Below are positions 10,451-20,936 of a stretch of DNA of 64,000 nt, piece by piece. The stretch lies in NCBI RefSeq assembly GCF_963855985.1, contig NC_087110.1, forward strand, positions 6,873,001-6,937,000, in the 5' to 3' direction. Within the stretch, counting starts at the first letter, position 1, and each line of letters begins with the position of its first letter. The notes under the pieces were generated by a model that was given only the letters and a program-made list of their open reading frames with translations, did not search any database and had not been told where the DNA came from. The stretch is from Ostrinia nubilalis. Its lineage: Eukaryota > Arthropoda > Insecta > Lepidoptera > Crambidae. Position numbers and translations under genes: made by a program.

Positions 10451-10759
10451 ATAACAATGTTGATTATGCTTTCAATAGAAGGATTAATACTTGGTTTATT
10501 TTGATGGTCTTCCTTGAGTAAGTCACTCACAAATATGGAAGTTTAGGAGCTGAATATAATGGACCTACTCGTAAAGTAGGTAACTTTGACTACTACTAAG
10601 CAACAAAAATATTATCTCTCATGTTCTTTCAACTATACGAGTAGGTCCATTATATTTAACTTCCAAACTTCTATATTTTGTGAGTGACTTACTCAAGGAA
10701 GACCATCAAAATAAACCAAGTATTAATCCTTCTATTGAAAGCATAATCAACATTGTTAT
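10451..10759. mobile_element. Fold-back element with ~123-bp arms
   Basis: The left arm 10451-10573 (ataacaatgttgattatgct onward) is the near-perfect reverse complement of the right arm 10636-10759, with a ~62-bp loop. Only scattered mismatches are visible. There is no open frame. The structure is that of a hairpin MITE or fold-back transposon. Confidence 0.85.
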
Positions 10760-10788
10760 ATTACTAAATAATTGTTGTTTTGTTTCTA

Positions 10789-10908
10789 AGGCTGAGTTGC
10801 ACCACCTTACTTTAACCGTAGCTATAACAATAACCGCTGCTTTTTGTGTGGAGTTTGACAGATTGTTGACATTTGTTAAGTTAAATTAAGATGGTGCAAC
10901 CCAGCCTT
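10789..10908. repeat. MITE with 'ggctgagttgcacca' inverted ends, copy 2
   Basis: A 120-bp element from 'aaggctgagttgcaccacct' to 'gatggtgcaacccagcctta'. The ends are inverted repeats of about 22 bp with two mismatches. It is immediately right of the fold-back element. Confidence 0.75.
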
Positions 10909-10909
10909 A

Positions 10910-12485
10910 ATGTTTAACAGTAATGTGTTTGGAATAAATATTATTTTGCAGCGATTGTTGTTAATGTCTACTTCGTTTTTCATGTTGTATTTAACCAAGT
11001 TGTCATCGAAATATATTTTAACGGTTTAAGATAAAATATTATCTGCTTTACAGAATGTCCCAAAATAAGCACGTCATGCTGACAAGTCTAGTATCATAAT
11101 AAGTTTTGAGATATGGCCAATTTTAGTTATTAATGTCTGTCTATAGAAAGTTTGATAAGTTTCGCAATACTGATCGCTTTTTTTTTTAAATGGACTTATT
11201 ACACTTGTTTGGTGCGTCTTAGCCTCATCAACCTCTGGTGTCAATAATGGCGCGCTAACTTTTGAACACCCTGTATCTGAGATGATTTTTCAAAACCTTG
11301 AGAATCCATAAAGCAATATCACACTTATAAATAAATCAAATCAAATTCTTACACATCAAAAGCAGTTCCAAACCAGTCTTTCCCAAGAAAATCTTAACAT
11401 TTTCCTTTCTTGGTAGACATAAAAATCGACAATATCTCACATCGTAAAAGCCGTTCATTTGTATTGATACCGCAACAATACCTATCGTTGTCTTTGTCCA
11501 CGTGTCGCACTGACAAAGCTGGTAGCTTCCGGGGCATATGTAACACAATGGAGCTACAAACAATAGTCTTGCGTAGTTATTAAAATGCCAAACTTGTCTA
11601 GAAGTAATACTGACGTATTCCACTTTGAACACCCGTTCAAATAGCACCTGCGCGAATAGCACCTGGTTTATTAAACTAAGAGCACCTCTCGATGTTTTGA
11701 GCTGGTGCTCTAGGTGGAATGAAACATTTATTTTTACGACGTATTTCACTTTCACCTACAACACAGCAGCCTAGTGCTGGCTGCTAATTTTGTTAGAAAG
11801 TTATTCATTTTCACCCCAAAAGTACCAGGGCAACATAACCCTACAAGAGCTATTTCGATGTTTTTTTTTTTCGGAACTATAGAGAATTTTTTTTTTCACT
11901 AAACATACGTATTACGTCGACTTCACTAATAGCAGAAAAATATTATAATTACAGAATTTAAAATACATAGCGCAATTTTTCCAAAAAAATATAATAAAAA
12001 TACAATTCTTAAGCAAAACGATTCTACTACATTATAGCTACATTATGGCTGACTAAGCGACTTCATTGCGCTTCCGCAAGTTAATACCTAAGAAACCATA
12101 AAATGTTGCCAAGTTTGGACACCCAATTTGTAGTGTTCCGTACTAACTAAACCTTAAGTGACGTGTCGCTTCATAAAGCTTAGTTGAGGAAACTAGTCGT
12201 TAATTGCTCAAAAATAATAATTTTGTGAGAGGATTTTCATTTTTAGTATAGTTTTACAGAACATTTACGAGTATGTTGCAAAAAATACCAGACTAAGTTT
12301 TGTTTCACATCTTCATTTAATGATGTCCTGTGCAACTGCTGATTTGATTGGTCATGTAATATACTGACGGTAACATGATTTTGTGTAATAACTTTAGTTA
12401 CGTGCTGGTTTTAAATAAAACAAAATGTTATAAACATTCAATGAACCCCGGATGATTTCTTTCTATTCCGTTTCAACTAAAATAG
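10910..12485. other. Intronic stretch without recognised features
   Basis: AT-rich, with no protein-like frame. A 139-codon reverse frame at 11336-11755 has no recognisable motif and I do not regard it as a gene. Confidence 0.5.
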
Positions 12486-12622
12486 AGAAACACGGGTCTC
12501 AACGCGACATATCTTTTCAGTCTGTTTGTGACTACGGCTGCAGCATAGCAGCCGAAACGTCAAGCCGTGAGTACCTAGATTATAAAACACTTAAATAATG
12601 TCGCGCTGAGACCCATGTTTCT
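12486..12622. repeat. Short MITE with 25-bp inverted ends
   Basis: The left end 'agaaacacgggtctcaacgc' (from 12486) pairs with the right end up to 12622 ('tgagacccatgtttct'), two mismatches over about 25 bp. The interior contains 'gccgaaacgtc'. No coding capacity. Confidence 0.65.
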
Positions 12623-12693
12623 GTATCCCCGATGCTAGTTAGGTACTTTGAAAAGAGACTAGATCTTCATACTTCAATACTCAAATATTAGTT

Positions 12694-13240
12694 ACTAGCG
12701 GCCGCCCGCGACTTCATACGCGAGGATCCCGTTTTACCCCCTTCATCTATCTTACGCGGTTTAGATTTTTTCATTCAAATGTTTTTTCCCGCTAACTCCC
12801 GTTCCCGTGGGAATTTTGCAATATTCTCTTGTAACTAAGCTTTAAGTTAACTAAGGTACCTGCATGCCAAATTTCAAGCGTCTAACTTAAGCGGTTTAGA
12901 TTTTTCATACAAAAGGATTTTCCCGCTTATTCCCGTTCCCATGGGAATTTCGGGAATTCCTTTCTTAGTGCACCTCTACGGTACCTAAGCTACGTCCCTT
13001 CCAAATTTAACCATTAAGGCTGCACACGCGAAGGAAGCTTAAAAATGGAGTAACTTCTCCCGTTTTCCCAAAATTTCCCTTCACTACTATAACCTGCCCA
13101 AGAATATGAAGAATAATTGTACCAAGTTTCGTTAAAATCCGTCGAGTAGTTTTTGTTTCTAAGGAACATACAGACAGACAGACAAAAAATTTACTGATTG
13201 CATTTTTGGCATCAGTGTCGATCACTAATCACCCCCTGAT
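12694..13240. repeat. Lepidopteran Helitron-like/SINE-like repeat
   Basis: It starts with the 'cccgcgacttc' signature at about 12706 and contains 'cccgttcccgtgggaat' twice. It ends with 'ttcgttaaaatccgtcgagt', 'cagacagacaga' and a decayed tail. Related signatures occur at 17570, 19190, 31573, 44130, 61443 and 61980. I think it is a non-autonomous Helitron-like family, but the class is uncertain. Confidence 0.55.
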
Positions 13241-13299
13241 AGTTATTTTGAAAATATATTTCATGTACAGAATTGACCTCTCTACAGATTTATTATAAG

Positions 13300-14378
13300 T
13301 AGTGACCGACCGAATATTCGTTTTCGTTTTCGTTTTCGGCCATTTTCGGCCAAAAAATGGACATTCGGCTATGTTTTCGTTTTCGGCCAAAAACCAGCCG
13401 AAGCTTCGGCCAAACCGAATATCAGAAATACTTGAATAAAATGGTGACGTATAACGTTCTGATATCTTCGGGAGTGAATCGGGTGCACTCATGGTTCCAA
13501 TCAGACAACGGACGGGATATTGTCACACTGTTTTGAAGTTGTGAAGTGAGGTTACGGTACAAAGGTGTCCAGCGGGAATTTTCCAAGTTCAAAATTGAAT
13601 ACAAATAAAGCCAAAGGGTTTTATTAAGTTAATGCGGATTTGAAATACGCCATGAGACACTTGGTCAGGAGCCCACAGAGAGTTCGCAATTGAGCAATAT
13701 TTGAAATACGCCTTGGTCACCAGATCTCACACTATGCGACTTTTTCTTGTGGGGATATCTCAAGTCAAAAAATGTACAGTAACAATCCTCAAATAATTCA
13801 GGTTCCGTAAGAAAATATCAGCCGTGAAGTTGCAGGAAAATTACCAGCGCGTTTTGCTCTCGCGTAGTTGCGAATGTAAGGGTCTGGCTGTAAAAGTGCC
13901 TAGAGTAAAACGGGCATCATTTAAACGATATAGCCTATAAAAAAATTAATCCGCATTGTTAAACTCCAGTTTTCATTAGTAATAAATAATAATAAAAAAA
14001 CATTTCTGTCATTTGTATTAATTTTTGAAGTTGAAAAATTGCCGCTGGATATTTATTTCTCCCTTACTTCCTTCCGGTCACTAATGCCGGTTTCCTTTAA
14101 ACAATCCATTATCCAAATCCGTCAACTGTCAAACGTCAATATGTTTTTGGTTAAAATACGGTTTTTGAAGTTTTTACATATTTCATTGTTTACAAGACTA
14201 CTTAAACAATTTAAAAGTGTAAAAGCATCGAAAATTATGGCCATTTGATCGCAAACAGATTGAAATTTGACAGTTGAAGGTCATTTTCGTTTTCGTTTTC
14301 GTTTTCGGCCGAAAATGAGACTGCTGCCGAAGCTTCGTTTTCGTTTTCGGCTGAAAATCCATTTTCGGTCGGACACTA
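13300..14378. mobile_element. hAT-type non-autonomous element with 8-bp target duplication
   Basis: The element is 1079 bp. It starts TAGTGACCGACCGAA and ends with the complement of TAGTGTCCGACCGAA, and is flanked by the 8-bp duplication ATTATAAG (13292-13299 and 14379-14386). An 8-bp duplication is the hAT hallmark. Both ends carry runs of 'gttttc' and 'ttcggcc' that form further inverted repeats. The middle holds a degraded mariner-like transposase fragment and no hAT transposase. Confidence 0.85.
13718..13840 (+). pseudogene. mariner/IS630-type transposase fossil inside the hAT element
   Basis: One frame reads PDLTLCDFFLWGYLKSK, matching the region around the last catalytic aspartate of mariner-type (IS630) transposases, before a stop codon. 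Flanking frames are shifted and broken. It is either a captured fragment or an older nested insertion. Confidence 0.65.
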
Positions 14379-15177
14379 ATTATAAGTATAGATAAAGATT
14401 AAAGGTGTTCAATCCGACACCCACACAAATAATCGCCTGCGAGTGAGCTAAACCCCGTTATTGATTCTGTCTATGGAACCCAAAACCTTTTTTTAAACCC
14501 TCGCAATGCCACGTAGTTCGGCCGCCATCTGCCCACTTGCCAATATTCCGCCCGTTTTCGGAATCTTTTATTAGGCCCGAGTGAAATATTGCATATTCAC
14601 AGCGGTGGCCATTTTGACGCAAAAACAACGGGTCGATATCAATGTACAAGGGTTGGGCTTTGTACTAATTTTTGAAATTTCAAAATTCGACAGCCCGCGT
14701 CTGTTTGAAACATGTCCTTTTCGGCCGCGACGCGCGAGTTTTTGGGTACCATGGGTGAAGGAGAAATCCATTTTGTTACCGACTTTTTTTGATTAAAAAA
14801 GAGTTTGTTGACGAGTCCAGAAGAGAGAAGAATGGTATTAAAGCTGTTTTTTCTTTTACGCAAACGCAATATGCATTAGTATTAGGTACTTCATTTGCTG
14901 CGTTGTTTTGTTATTCTACTGCTTTTCGCCAAAAATAAAGACTGTTTGCCATATGTGCCGTGATTTATGTTCTTTCTAAATGCATAATGCACTGATCAGT
15001 AAGATAGAGTAGTAAAAAATCTTGGAACACATCTAGTTAAAATTAGAAGGGTAAAGGTTGGTTTGACCGAACCTTAAGTAGTAAAAATTTCGCATACTCT
15101 GTGCTCTTTCAATGCTGACCCTCGAAGATAATTTCTAACTGTTTTTACACTACCCTACAAAATGGAACATTTCAGCT

Positions 15178-15260
15178 TAATCATCATCATCATTTCAGTC
15201 ACAGGACGTCTACTACTGAACACCTCACCTAATGATTTCCAGATTGGCCGGTTGGCATCA
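15178..15260 (-). mobile_element. RTE 3'-end fragment
   Basis: 'tcatcatcatcatttcag' followed by 'cacaggacgtctactactga', a diverged RTE 3' terminus in reverse orientation. Confidence 0.65.
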
Positions 15261-15719
15261 GCTTAATCCTACGGACCACTACCTCAAGCCGATGCACTTT
15301 GCGTCGCTGTATTTTTATTGGAACCCGCATTCTGTTTTGTTTCGTTCTGCCTCTGAAATATCGCCGGTGAATATGCGAAATTGTTTTCCAACAGTTCCCG
15401 TTTCGAGTCCAGGTGTTGGGGCGTGTTGTTTTTTAATCTAAAGTCTAAACTGTACATGACGGGTATAAATGATGTGTATTGACTACAGTTTCGTCAAGTT
15501 TTAATGAAAAGCCGTTCGAATGTTTGGTAGCTCCGGAAAAGTGTGAAACACGCTTTGTTTCAATCGTTCTATTTTGGTTCTCGTTTTAGTCAATTTTATT
15601 TTATTTATTAGGACAACCAACAAGACAAACACGCATACATGGAATTACTATAACTAAAAGTGCTTAGAACTAAGTGTTGAATCTACCTTCTACATTATAA
15701 TTTTAATAACGTTCAATTG

Positions 15720-15930
15720 CCTTCCCAACCCGTCTGGCCAGCGTAGGCATTGTAGACCAAATCTTCAATTGAGGAAAATTAGAGTAGAGGATCGTACTCC
15801 TGCAGTGGAGACCGTATAATCTGATGGTGAACCTTTAATCCATCATCATCATCATTTCAGCCACAATACGTCCACTGCTGAACATAGACCTCCCCCAATG
15901 ATTTCCATATTGCTCGGTTGGTTACTGGTT
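15720..15930 (-). mobile_element. LINE 3' remnants, including an RTE 3' end at 15843-15925
   Basis: 'aacccgtctggccagcgt' near 15728 matches the LINE tail also seen at 31920. 'catcatcatcatttcagcca' at 15846 starts another RTE 3' end in reverse orientation. Confidence 0.55.
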
Positions 15931-16143
15931 TAATTGTTATTGGTGGTCAACCTGGACATCTTAGCTAGCCAGTTGCAGTTATCAGAAGTAAGGACTACAA
16001 ATAAAATTATTATAGAATCTACATAGAGATCTACTGATTCTTGTTCTAATTATGTCATTTAACACTAATCAACTGTTGATCCTAGCTCCACAGGAGTTGC
16101 ACAAGAGGTGGTAATAAAACTAATTAGTATATTTTGTCCCCAG

Positions 16144-16277
16144 AACCTCCTCTCATAAGCCCGAACGTGTCTTCAGACCGCATGTCCTATGTGGGAGGGG
16201 ACCACATTAGCGTCAACTGTTCGTCACCTCCCTCTCTCCCTGCAGCCAACATCACGTGGTACGTCAACGAGCAGATG
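16144..16277 (+). CDS. beat-like protein, exon: start of Ig domain 2
   Basis: The exon follows acceptor CCCCAG (ends 16143) and completes the Glu codon split with 850. It reads EPPLISPNVSSDRMSYVGGD, then HISVNCSSPPSLPAANITWY and VNEQM, ending at donor ATG|GTAAGC (16277/16278) in phase 0. It supplies the first cysteine (VNC) and the core tryptophan (ITWYVN) of the second Ig fold, with two N-glycosylation sequons (NVS, NIT). 'PP.I.G/..Y.VGD.I.VNC.S..S.P.A..TWYVN' is the expected layout of the second Ig domain of beat proteins. Its neighbours join in frame on both sides, which supports a live gene. Confidence 0.88.
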
Positions 16278-16899
16278 GTAAGCTTCCTTTCATTAATCTT
16301 CTCATTCTATCACTTCTACAAAGTATGACAAGGACACCTCCACTTCTTCCGAGAATGGCGTAAGGGATGACTAGTTATATGGGAGAAATATGTGAAGATC
16401 AGATCTCCCCAATCCATCTTGCGAACATGGGAAAAGTGGCATAATACTTCATTTGCCTCTGAAAGAGGCAGAGCAGACAATTAAATGATCGAACGTTGAT
16501 AATGATGATAGAAATAGGTTGTGAAAAGACTTTGTCCAATTAATGAAGTACGTGCGAGTATACTGGTCATATTACATTGAAATTGTGGTGATTATCTTTA
16601 ATACTCAATCTACTGCATCAATGCTTCTTACAAGCAATGAAGCTCCGAATTAGAAGACATTAGAAACTTTGTTAAAAGCAAAGCTTAAGCCATCGAAAAT
16701 TCCAAAATCCTTTCAAATTTTAACCCTCAACTGGGCTCAGTAAGCCTTGTCGGATCCCTGTGTGACCTGTTCGCATCCATCCCTTCCTAACGTCACGTGA
16801 CAGATGGTAAGCTATTGCCTCATTTGCATGTTACAAGTGAGAATTTACAAGCAATATTAACGCCCGAAATTGGTGTGGAGCTACCAAAGACTACTGTGT

Positions 16900-16975
16900 T
16901 CGATAGAGGCTACAAGAACGCGGGTTTATGAGAGGTGCAATCGACGGCACATACTGCACTTCTTTTTTCAAATCG
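16900..16975 (+). pseudogene. Possible PIF/Harbinger transposase scrap
   Basis: One frame reads KNAGFMRGAIDGTYC, resembling the (V/R)GAIDGTH block of Harbinger-type transposases. The flanking frame contains stops. It is short and unconfirmed. Confidence 0.3.
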
Positions 16976-17574
16976 ATCCGCCTAAGATGCCAGTGTTGAT
17001 AAAAAAGTATTAAAAATACATCGAAATTGGTTAACGTCTGAGGCATGAAAAAGTAAAAACGAAGAACGGAGACCACAAAATGGAGTAGCGCACTCAATAT
17101 GTCAACGCCTGTGCGTTTGAAATGTAAAGTTATTACAACTATTATGACGGTTTGTATGTTTTGTGTTACGAAACAGCAGGCTGACTTAAAGAACAACCTT
17201 TATAGCTTTTGAGATAAGCAAGCATGCAGTGCTCAAAACTCAAAACATAATTTCAACTCTGTGATTGTTAGCAATTGCAATTTATCTGCTAATCAAAGGC
17301 TTGATCTGTGCATCATAAGAAAAGTCTTGTTTTATGAGTTGTTCTGTCTACTGAATAGGTTTGTCTATGGATGCTACTAACTGAAGTAGTCATAACGAAA
17401 CGTATTATGGTGGGAACGACGCCACTCGGCACCTAAGTGGTTAGTTGAATAATCATTTAATTAAACAAACCATTAGTTTTTGCATTAAATTAATATTTAG
17501 CTTAGTGTTATCCAATGTAACGACGTGAGGTACATGAATAAACCTGTATTTATTTTGTGACTAACTTTTGTCCG

Positions 17575-17885
17575 CGCCTTTGCCCGCGTGAATTTTAGTG
17601 CATAGCAGAAAAGAAATTTCTTTGCCTGGCCCAGTGACATTTTATTTGGGGTCGGCCCTCCGTGTCATGCGTCTCCAGGCGGCTTGGTCCTGGGTCGTCT
17701 CACTGTTGACTTGGGCTTCTTTAAGGTCCTTATTCACTATGGACATTCATGTGATTCGGGGTCTTCCTCAGCAGAAAAGAAACTTATCCTGACAAAAACT
17801 GGGATAAAAACTATCCTGTTTTTACCCATATCTCTATCTCTGCGCTAATTGGTTCGCAAAAGCGTAATAATAATATACAAACAGA
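17575..17885. repeat. Helitron-like repeat interrupted by an RTE fragment
   Basis: It begins 'ttttgtccgcgcctttgccc' and ends with 'gggataaaaactatcctgtt' and 'caaacagacagag', the usual parts of the 'cccgcg' repeat family. The RTE-like fragment at 17617-17769 splits it. Confidence 0.55.
17617..17769 (-). mobile_element. RTE/BovB-like ORF2 C-terminal fragment with 13-bp duplication
   Basis: The - strand reads GRPRIT, a stop, then MSIVNKDLKEAQVN and TQDQAAWRRMTRRADPK before a stop. This is typical of the C-terminus of an RTE-type ORF2. The fragment is flanked by 13-bp direct repeats AGCAGAAAAGAAA (17604-17616 and 17770-17782), consistent with a 5'-truncated target-primed insertion. Confidence 0.75.
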
Positions 17886-18039
17886 CAGAGTTACTTTAAA
17901 AGGATATCACGTTACTTTAAATTATGAAAACATTGATTGGTGTTGTCGAAATTGAAATAAAATTGGCACACCATGTTTGTGTGTGTTATCAAAATAAAAA
18001 TCTAAATAATTTCGACGAGCCACTGCAGTTGGGCCAAAT

Positions 18040-18180
18040 TGAAATACCTTTTGGCAGGCCTGGCTCACTCCGCGCGGTACATCCGATAATTACCTACAGC
18101 GAAGCGCCCCGCCGGCGGGTATTATATCAGTCGAGTGTCACGCGCGCGCCCGTCAGGACGCTGGCGTGCGTTGTAGTATG
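18040..18180 (+). promoter_or_regulatory. CpG-rich stretch upstream of the THAP ORF
   Basis: About 140 bp that is much richer in G+C and CpG ('ccccgccggcgggta', 'cacgcgcgcgcccgtc') than the surrounding intron. It ends 35 bp before the ATG at 18214. It could be a promoter for the small ORF or simply part of a transposon. No core element is certain. Confidence 0.35.
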
Positions 18181-18213
18181 TACCTAATTCTATGATCGAA
18201 GTATTATTTAAAA

Positions 18214-18366
18214 ATGGACATAAAGAGAAATAAATATTGTGCGGGGTTCGGGTGTTTAAATTCGAAAAGAAATCTACACCGGATTTATTTTTCACTAGAC
18301 AGCAACCCTAACAACGTAAGAAGAGTTCAGAGGCACGCGATAGAAAGAGACAAAACTTGTAGGTGA
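18214..18366 (+). CDS. Short THAP-type zinc-finger ORF or first exon
   Basis: A 50-aa frame reads MDIKRNKYCAGFGCLNSKRN, then LHRIYFSLDSNPNNVRR. The C-x4-C pair near the N-terminus followed about 12 residues later by an 'I-Y-F-S-L' strand resembles the start of a THAP domain (C2CH DNA-binding fold of P-element-type transposases and their host derivatives). The C-x2-H half is absent from this frame. AAC|GTAAGA at about 18315 could be a splice donor leading to a second exon I could not find. It lies inside intron 2 of the beat-like gene on the same strand, preceded by the CpG-rich stretch. It could be a nested gene, a transposon first exon, or a relic. Confidence 0.5.
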   Translation: MDIKRNKYCAGFGCLNSKRNLHRIYFSLDSNPNNVRRVQRHAIERDKTCR

Positions 18367-20936
18367 ATAAAATTGTAGGTACGTAGTGCTGTGCGAGCTG
18401 AATTCCACCGTATCGCGTCGTAGCAAGACTCGCATTTATTTAAATCGTCTTGCGGAGTAATCCTTCTGTACCTGTACTATTACTTATTCTGTGCTTTTGG
18501 GATTGAAAAAATTGAAACCAAAACTAATACCGGCATCAAAAAATAAAAACAGAGGAATAGTGGTTTGATGAAATACACAATCTGTTCTGACAAATTGTTT
18601 TTAAATAAGTACGTTTATAATTTAAAAACAAGGTTTAGAGATGGCTTATAAATACAAATCGATGGGTGCCTGGAATAAAGCCGCAATCGACAAAACGCAA
18701 TTTTACAGGAGAAGAGATTTAGTGAAATTTTTGAATAATAACTAAACTACGAGGCGTATCCAAATGGTTTGTATATCAAACGATGCGTTATTTTTTCTGG
18801 AGTAACATATAATGTGCATAAGGTTATAGTGCTTAGAATATACCTTAAAAAAGGTAGAAATACATATTGCCGCTTCATACTTTGAAAGTCGGTTCCGTAA
18901 GAGTCCATTGTGGTTTTATTCCGGTAAAAAGTGCAAAAGTAATCATACAGCAATAGTGCATTGCAGCGTTGTGCGCTGATCTGAAGGATGTATGGCGAAT
19001 ACAGTAATAGCGGTTTGCTTGAATTAAATGATCGACTTGGAAAATGTACTGGTGAATGCTGTGTACATTATATGTTCATATGGTCCGTATCGAAATGAGT
19101 ACAAAGTTGAATATCTAGAGTGTTTCGTTAATATCTTTATATAAAGTAGTGGAATTCATTAGTACATAATGATAATATTATAATATTACACGCTTTTGCC
19201 CGCGGCTTTTTCGTAGCTTAGAAGTTATCAATAATTTTGTAACTTTTTTTCAATTTCATGACCTAGTAGGCTTTAAAAAAACTTATCTTTATTTCGGGTT
19301 GACTTATCTCAGATTTCTTTATTTTGACAATATCGCTATTAATTGCAAATGTTTGCAAAAAATATTCACCTTCCTATCTTTGATGCAAGATTCAAAATTT
19401 TTGCTAGAAACATAAAAAAAATGCTTTTAGCAGAACATTCTCAAAATTTCAACTTAAATGTTTAAATAATAAAAAATGAGAACTTTCATAGGTCTAAAAT
19501 AATTTTAAAAACTGCGCAGTTTTCTGGACATTCATAATAATACAAAAAAAACATGTACTTAATAGGCCACTATTTTTGTAATCGCTCCACTAAAGTGGTA
19601 AGTCGCTAAATGTTTTTGACTTTCTTAAAGTGAATTAATATGGGCAATCTTCTAAGTTTACATTACGTAGAACAGATTTAGAGACAATAACTGAACAGAA
19701 CATGTTTTTATTCTCAGCAAGGAAGCTTTTGCCCTTTATCACACCTGGTGGAAACTGTGATCAGGCTCAAGGTAGAAGGAAACTTCAACTACAGAGAAAC
19801 TATGGCTTCCTACCTCCAATGCCGAAACATATTGTTATTATAAATAAGCTTTAATGAACATAAACCAAATATCCCTCCTTCTTCTCTTCCTAAGTCCCCT
19901 TTATCTTCCTAAGTCTGTCGCCATAACAAGAATGTTGACAGCATTACTGTGTTCCAGTCCAGCAGTTGTCAGGTAGGTACACAGCATTGCTTAATGTAAA
20001 TCCAATCAACATATTTTTATTGCATAGAAGAACACCATGAAGTATTATTACTTAAGAAAGTTTAAAGAAATTGTACAAGTAGGTAATGTTTATTGTGACT
20101 TGGTACACATAGTTTGTTTCGGGGAACAAAGCCGCAATGGCCGTTACTTGTAGAAGTTTGAAATAAAACTTTTAACATTGAACATGCCACGATTATTCTG
20201 GTAAACAAATTTCCGGGAATAACGATTCAATATCCATAGTGCTTTTGGTAAATCAGCCAGTTTCAAAGATAAAATTCTGAAAAAAAATCACAAGGTGTAT
20301 AGGGACCCCCAGATTACGAAAATCGCTTAATCGGAAAACTGCTCTGCCGCACAATTTATAAACGCAGTAAGTACCACTTACTGCATTTATGATTGTTTTG
20401 AATATTCTGAATCCTGACATCGCGATCTATAAGAATCAAAGACCCGTTTTTTTCTATCTATCTTAGAACGGAAGATACATATTATCATAAACGCAGTAAA
20501 GAGCATATTTTAGGTTTCTTTACATACTATGTTAGCAGTAAGAGCACATAATAACTTAATATTACGTGAATACTCGCGCTTACTTAATTTGCTACACAGT
20601 AATAGTGCAGTATGTGCCAATTACATCATTCTTATTATGTTTCTACAATTGTTAAGTTCACCTTGCACATAGTATATGTGCAGTAATTCCACTTAAACAC
20701 ACACTGATATTATGTTTCCATAGGAAAAACAGATGACTCGTACTTAATATTAATGCAGTAATTACAATTATACTGCGTACATACTAAGGATTGTCAGAGT
20801 GCTGCCTAGGTGTTAACATGTTATGAACGCAGTGACTGACTCTTACGTTATTAGAAAAAGTTGAAAACCTGTCACAAATCTAGCCGAAGACCCAAGAGCT
20901 AGATTGACCCGACACTATCCTACCCAAGATATCCCG

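Larger units (their letters stand above)
851..16143 (+). other. Intron 1 of the beat-like gene (15.3 kb), transposon-filled
   Basis: It is bounded by GTGAGT at 851 and 'ttgtccccag' ending at 16143. It contains BEL/Pao element A nested in a copia remnant, a hAT element with a mariner-like fossil, a large fold-back element, several MITEs and RTE fragments, each listed separately. Between them (about 852-1640, 11000-12480, 14400-15180) I see only AT-rich intron sequence without open frames that resemble proteins. Confidence 0.8.

Noticed and set aside
11336..11755. A 139-codon reverse frame
   Set aside because: No motif, no splice context, and composition like the intron around it.
16891..17196. 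A 101-codon reverse frame rich in hydrophobic residues
   Set aside because: No family resemblance; the opposite strand shows a possible transposase scrap, so it is probably chance.
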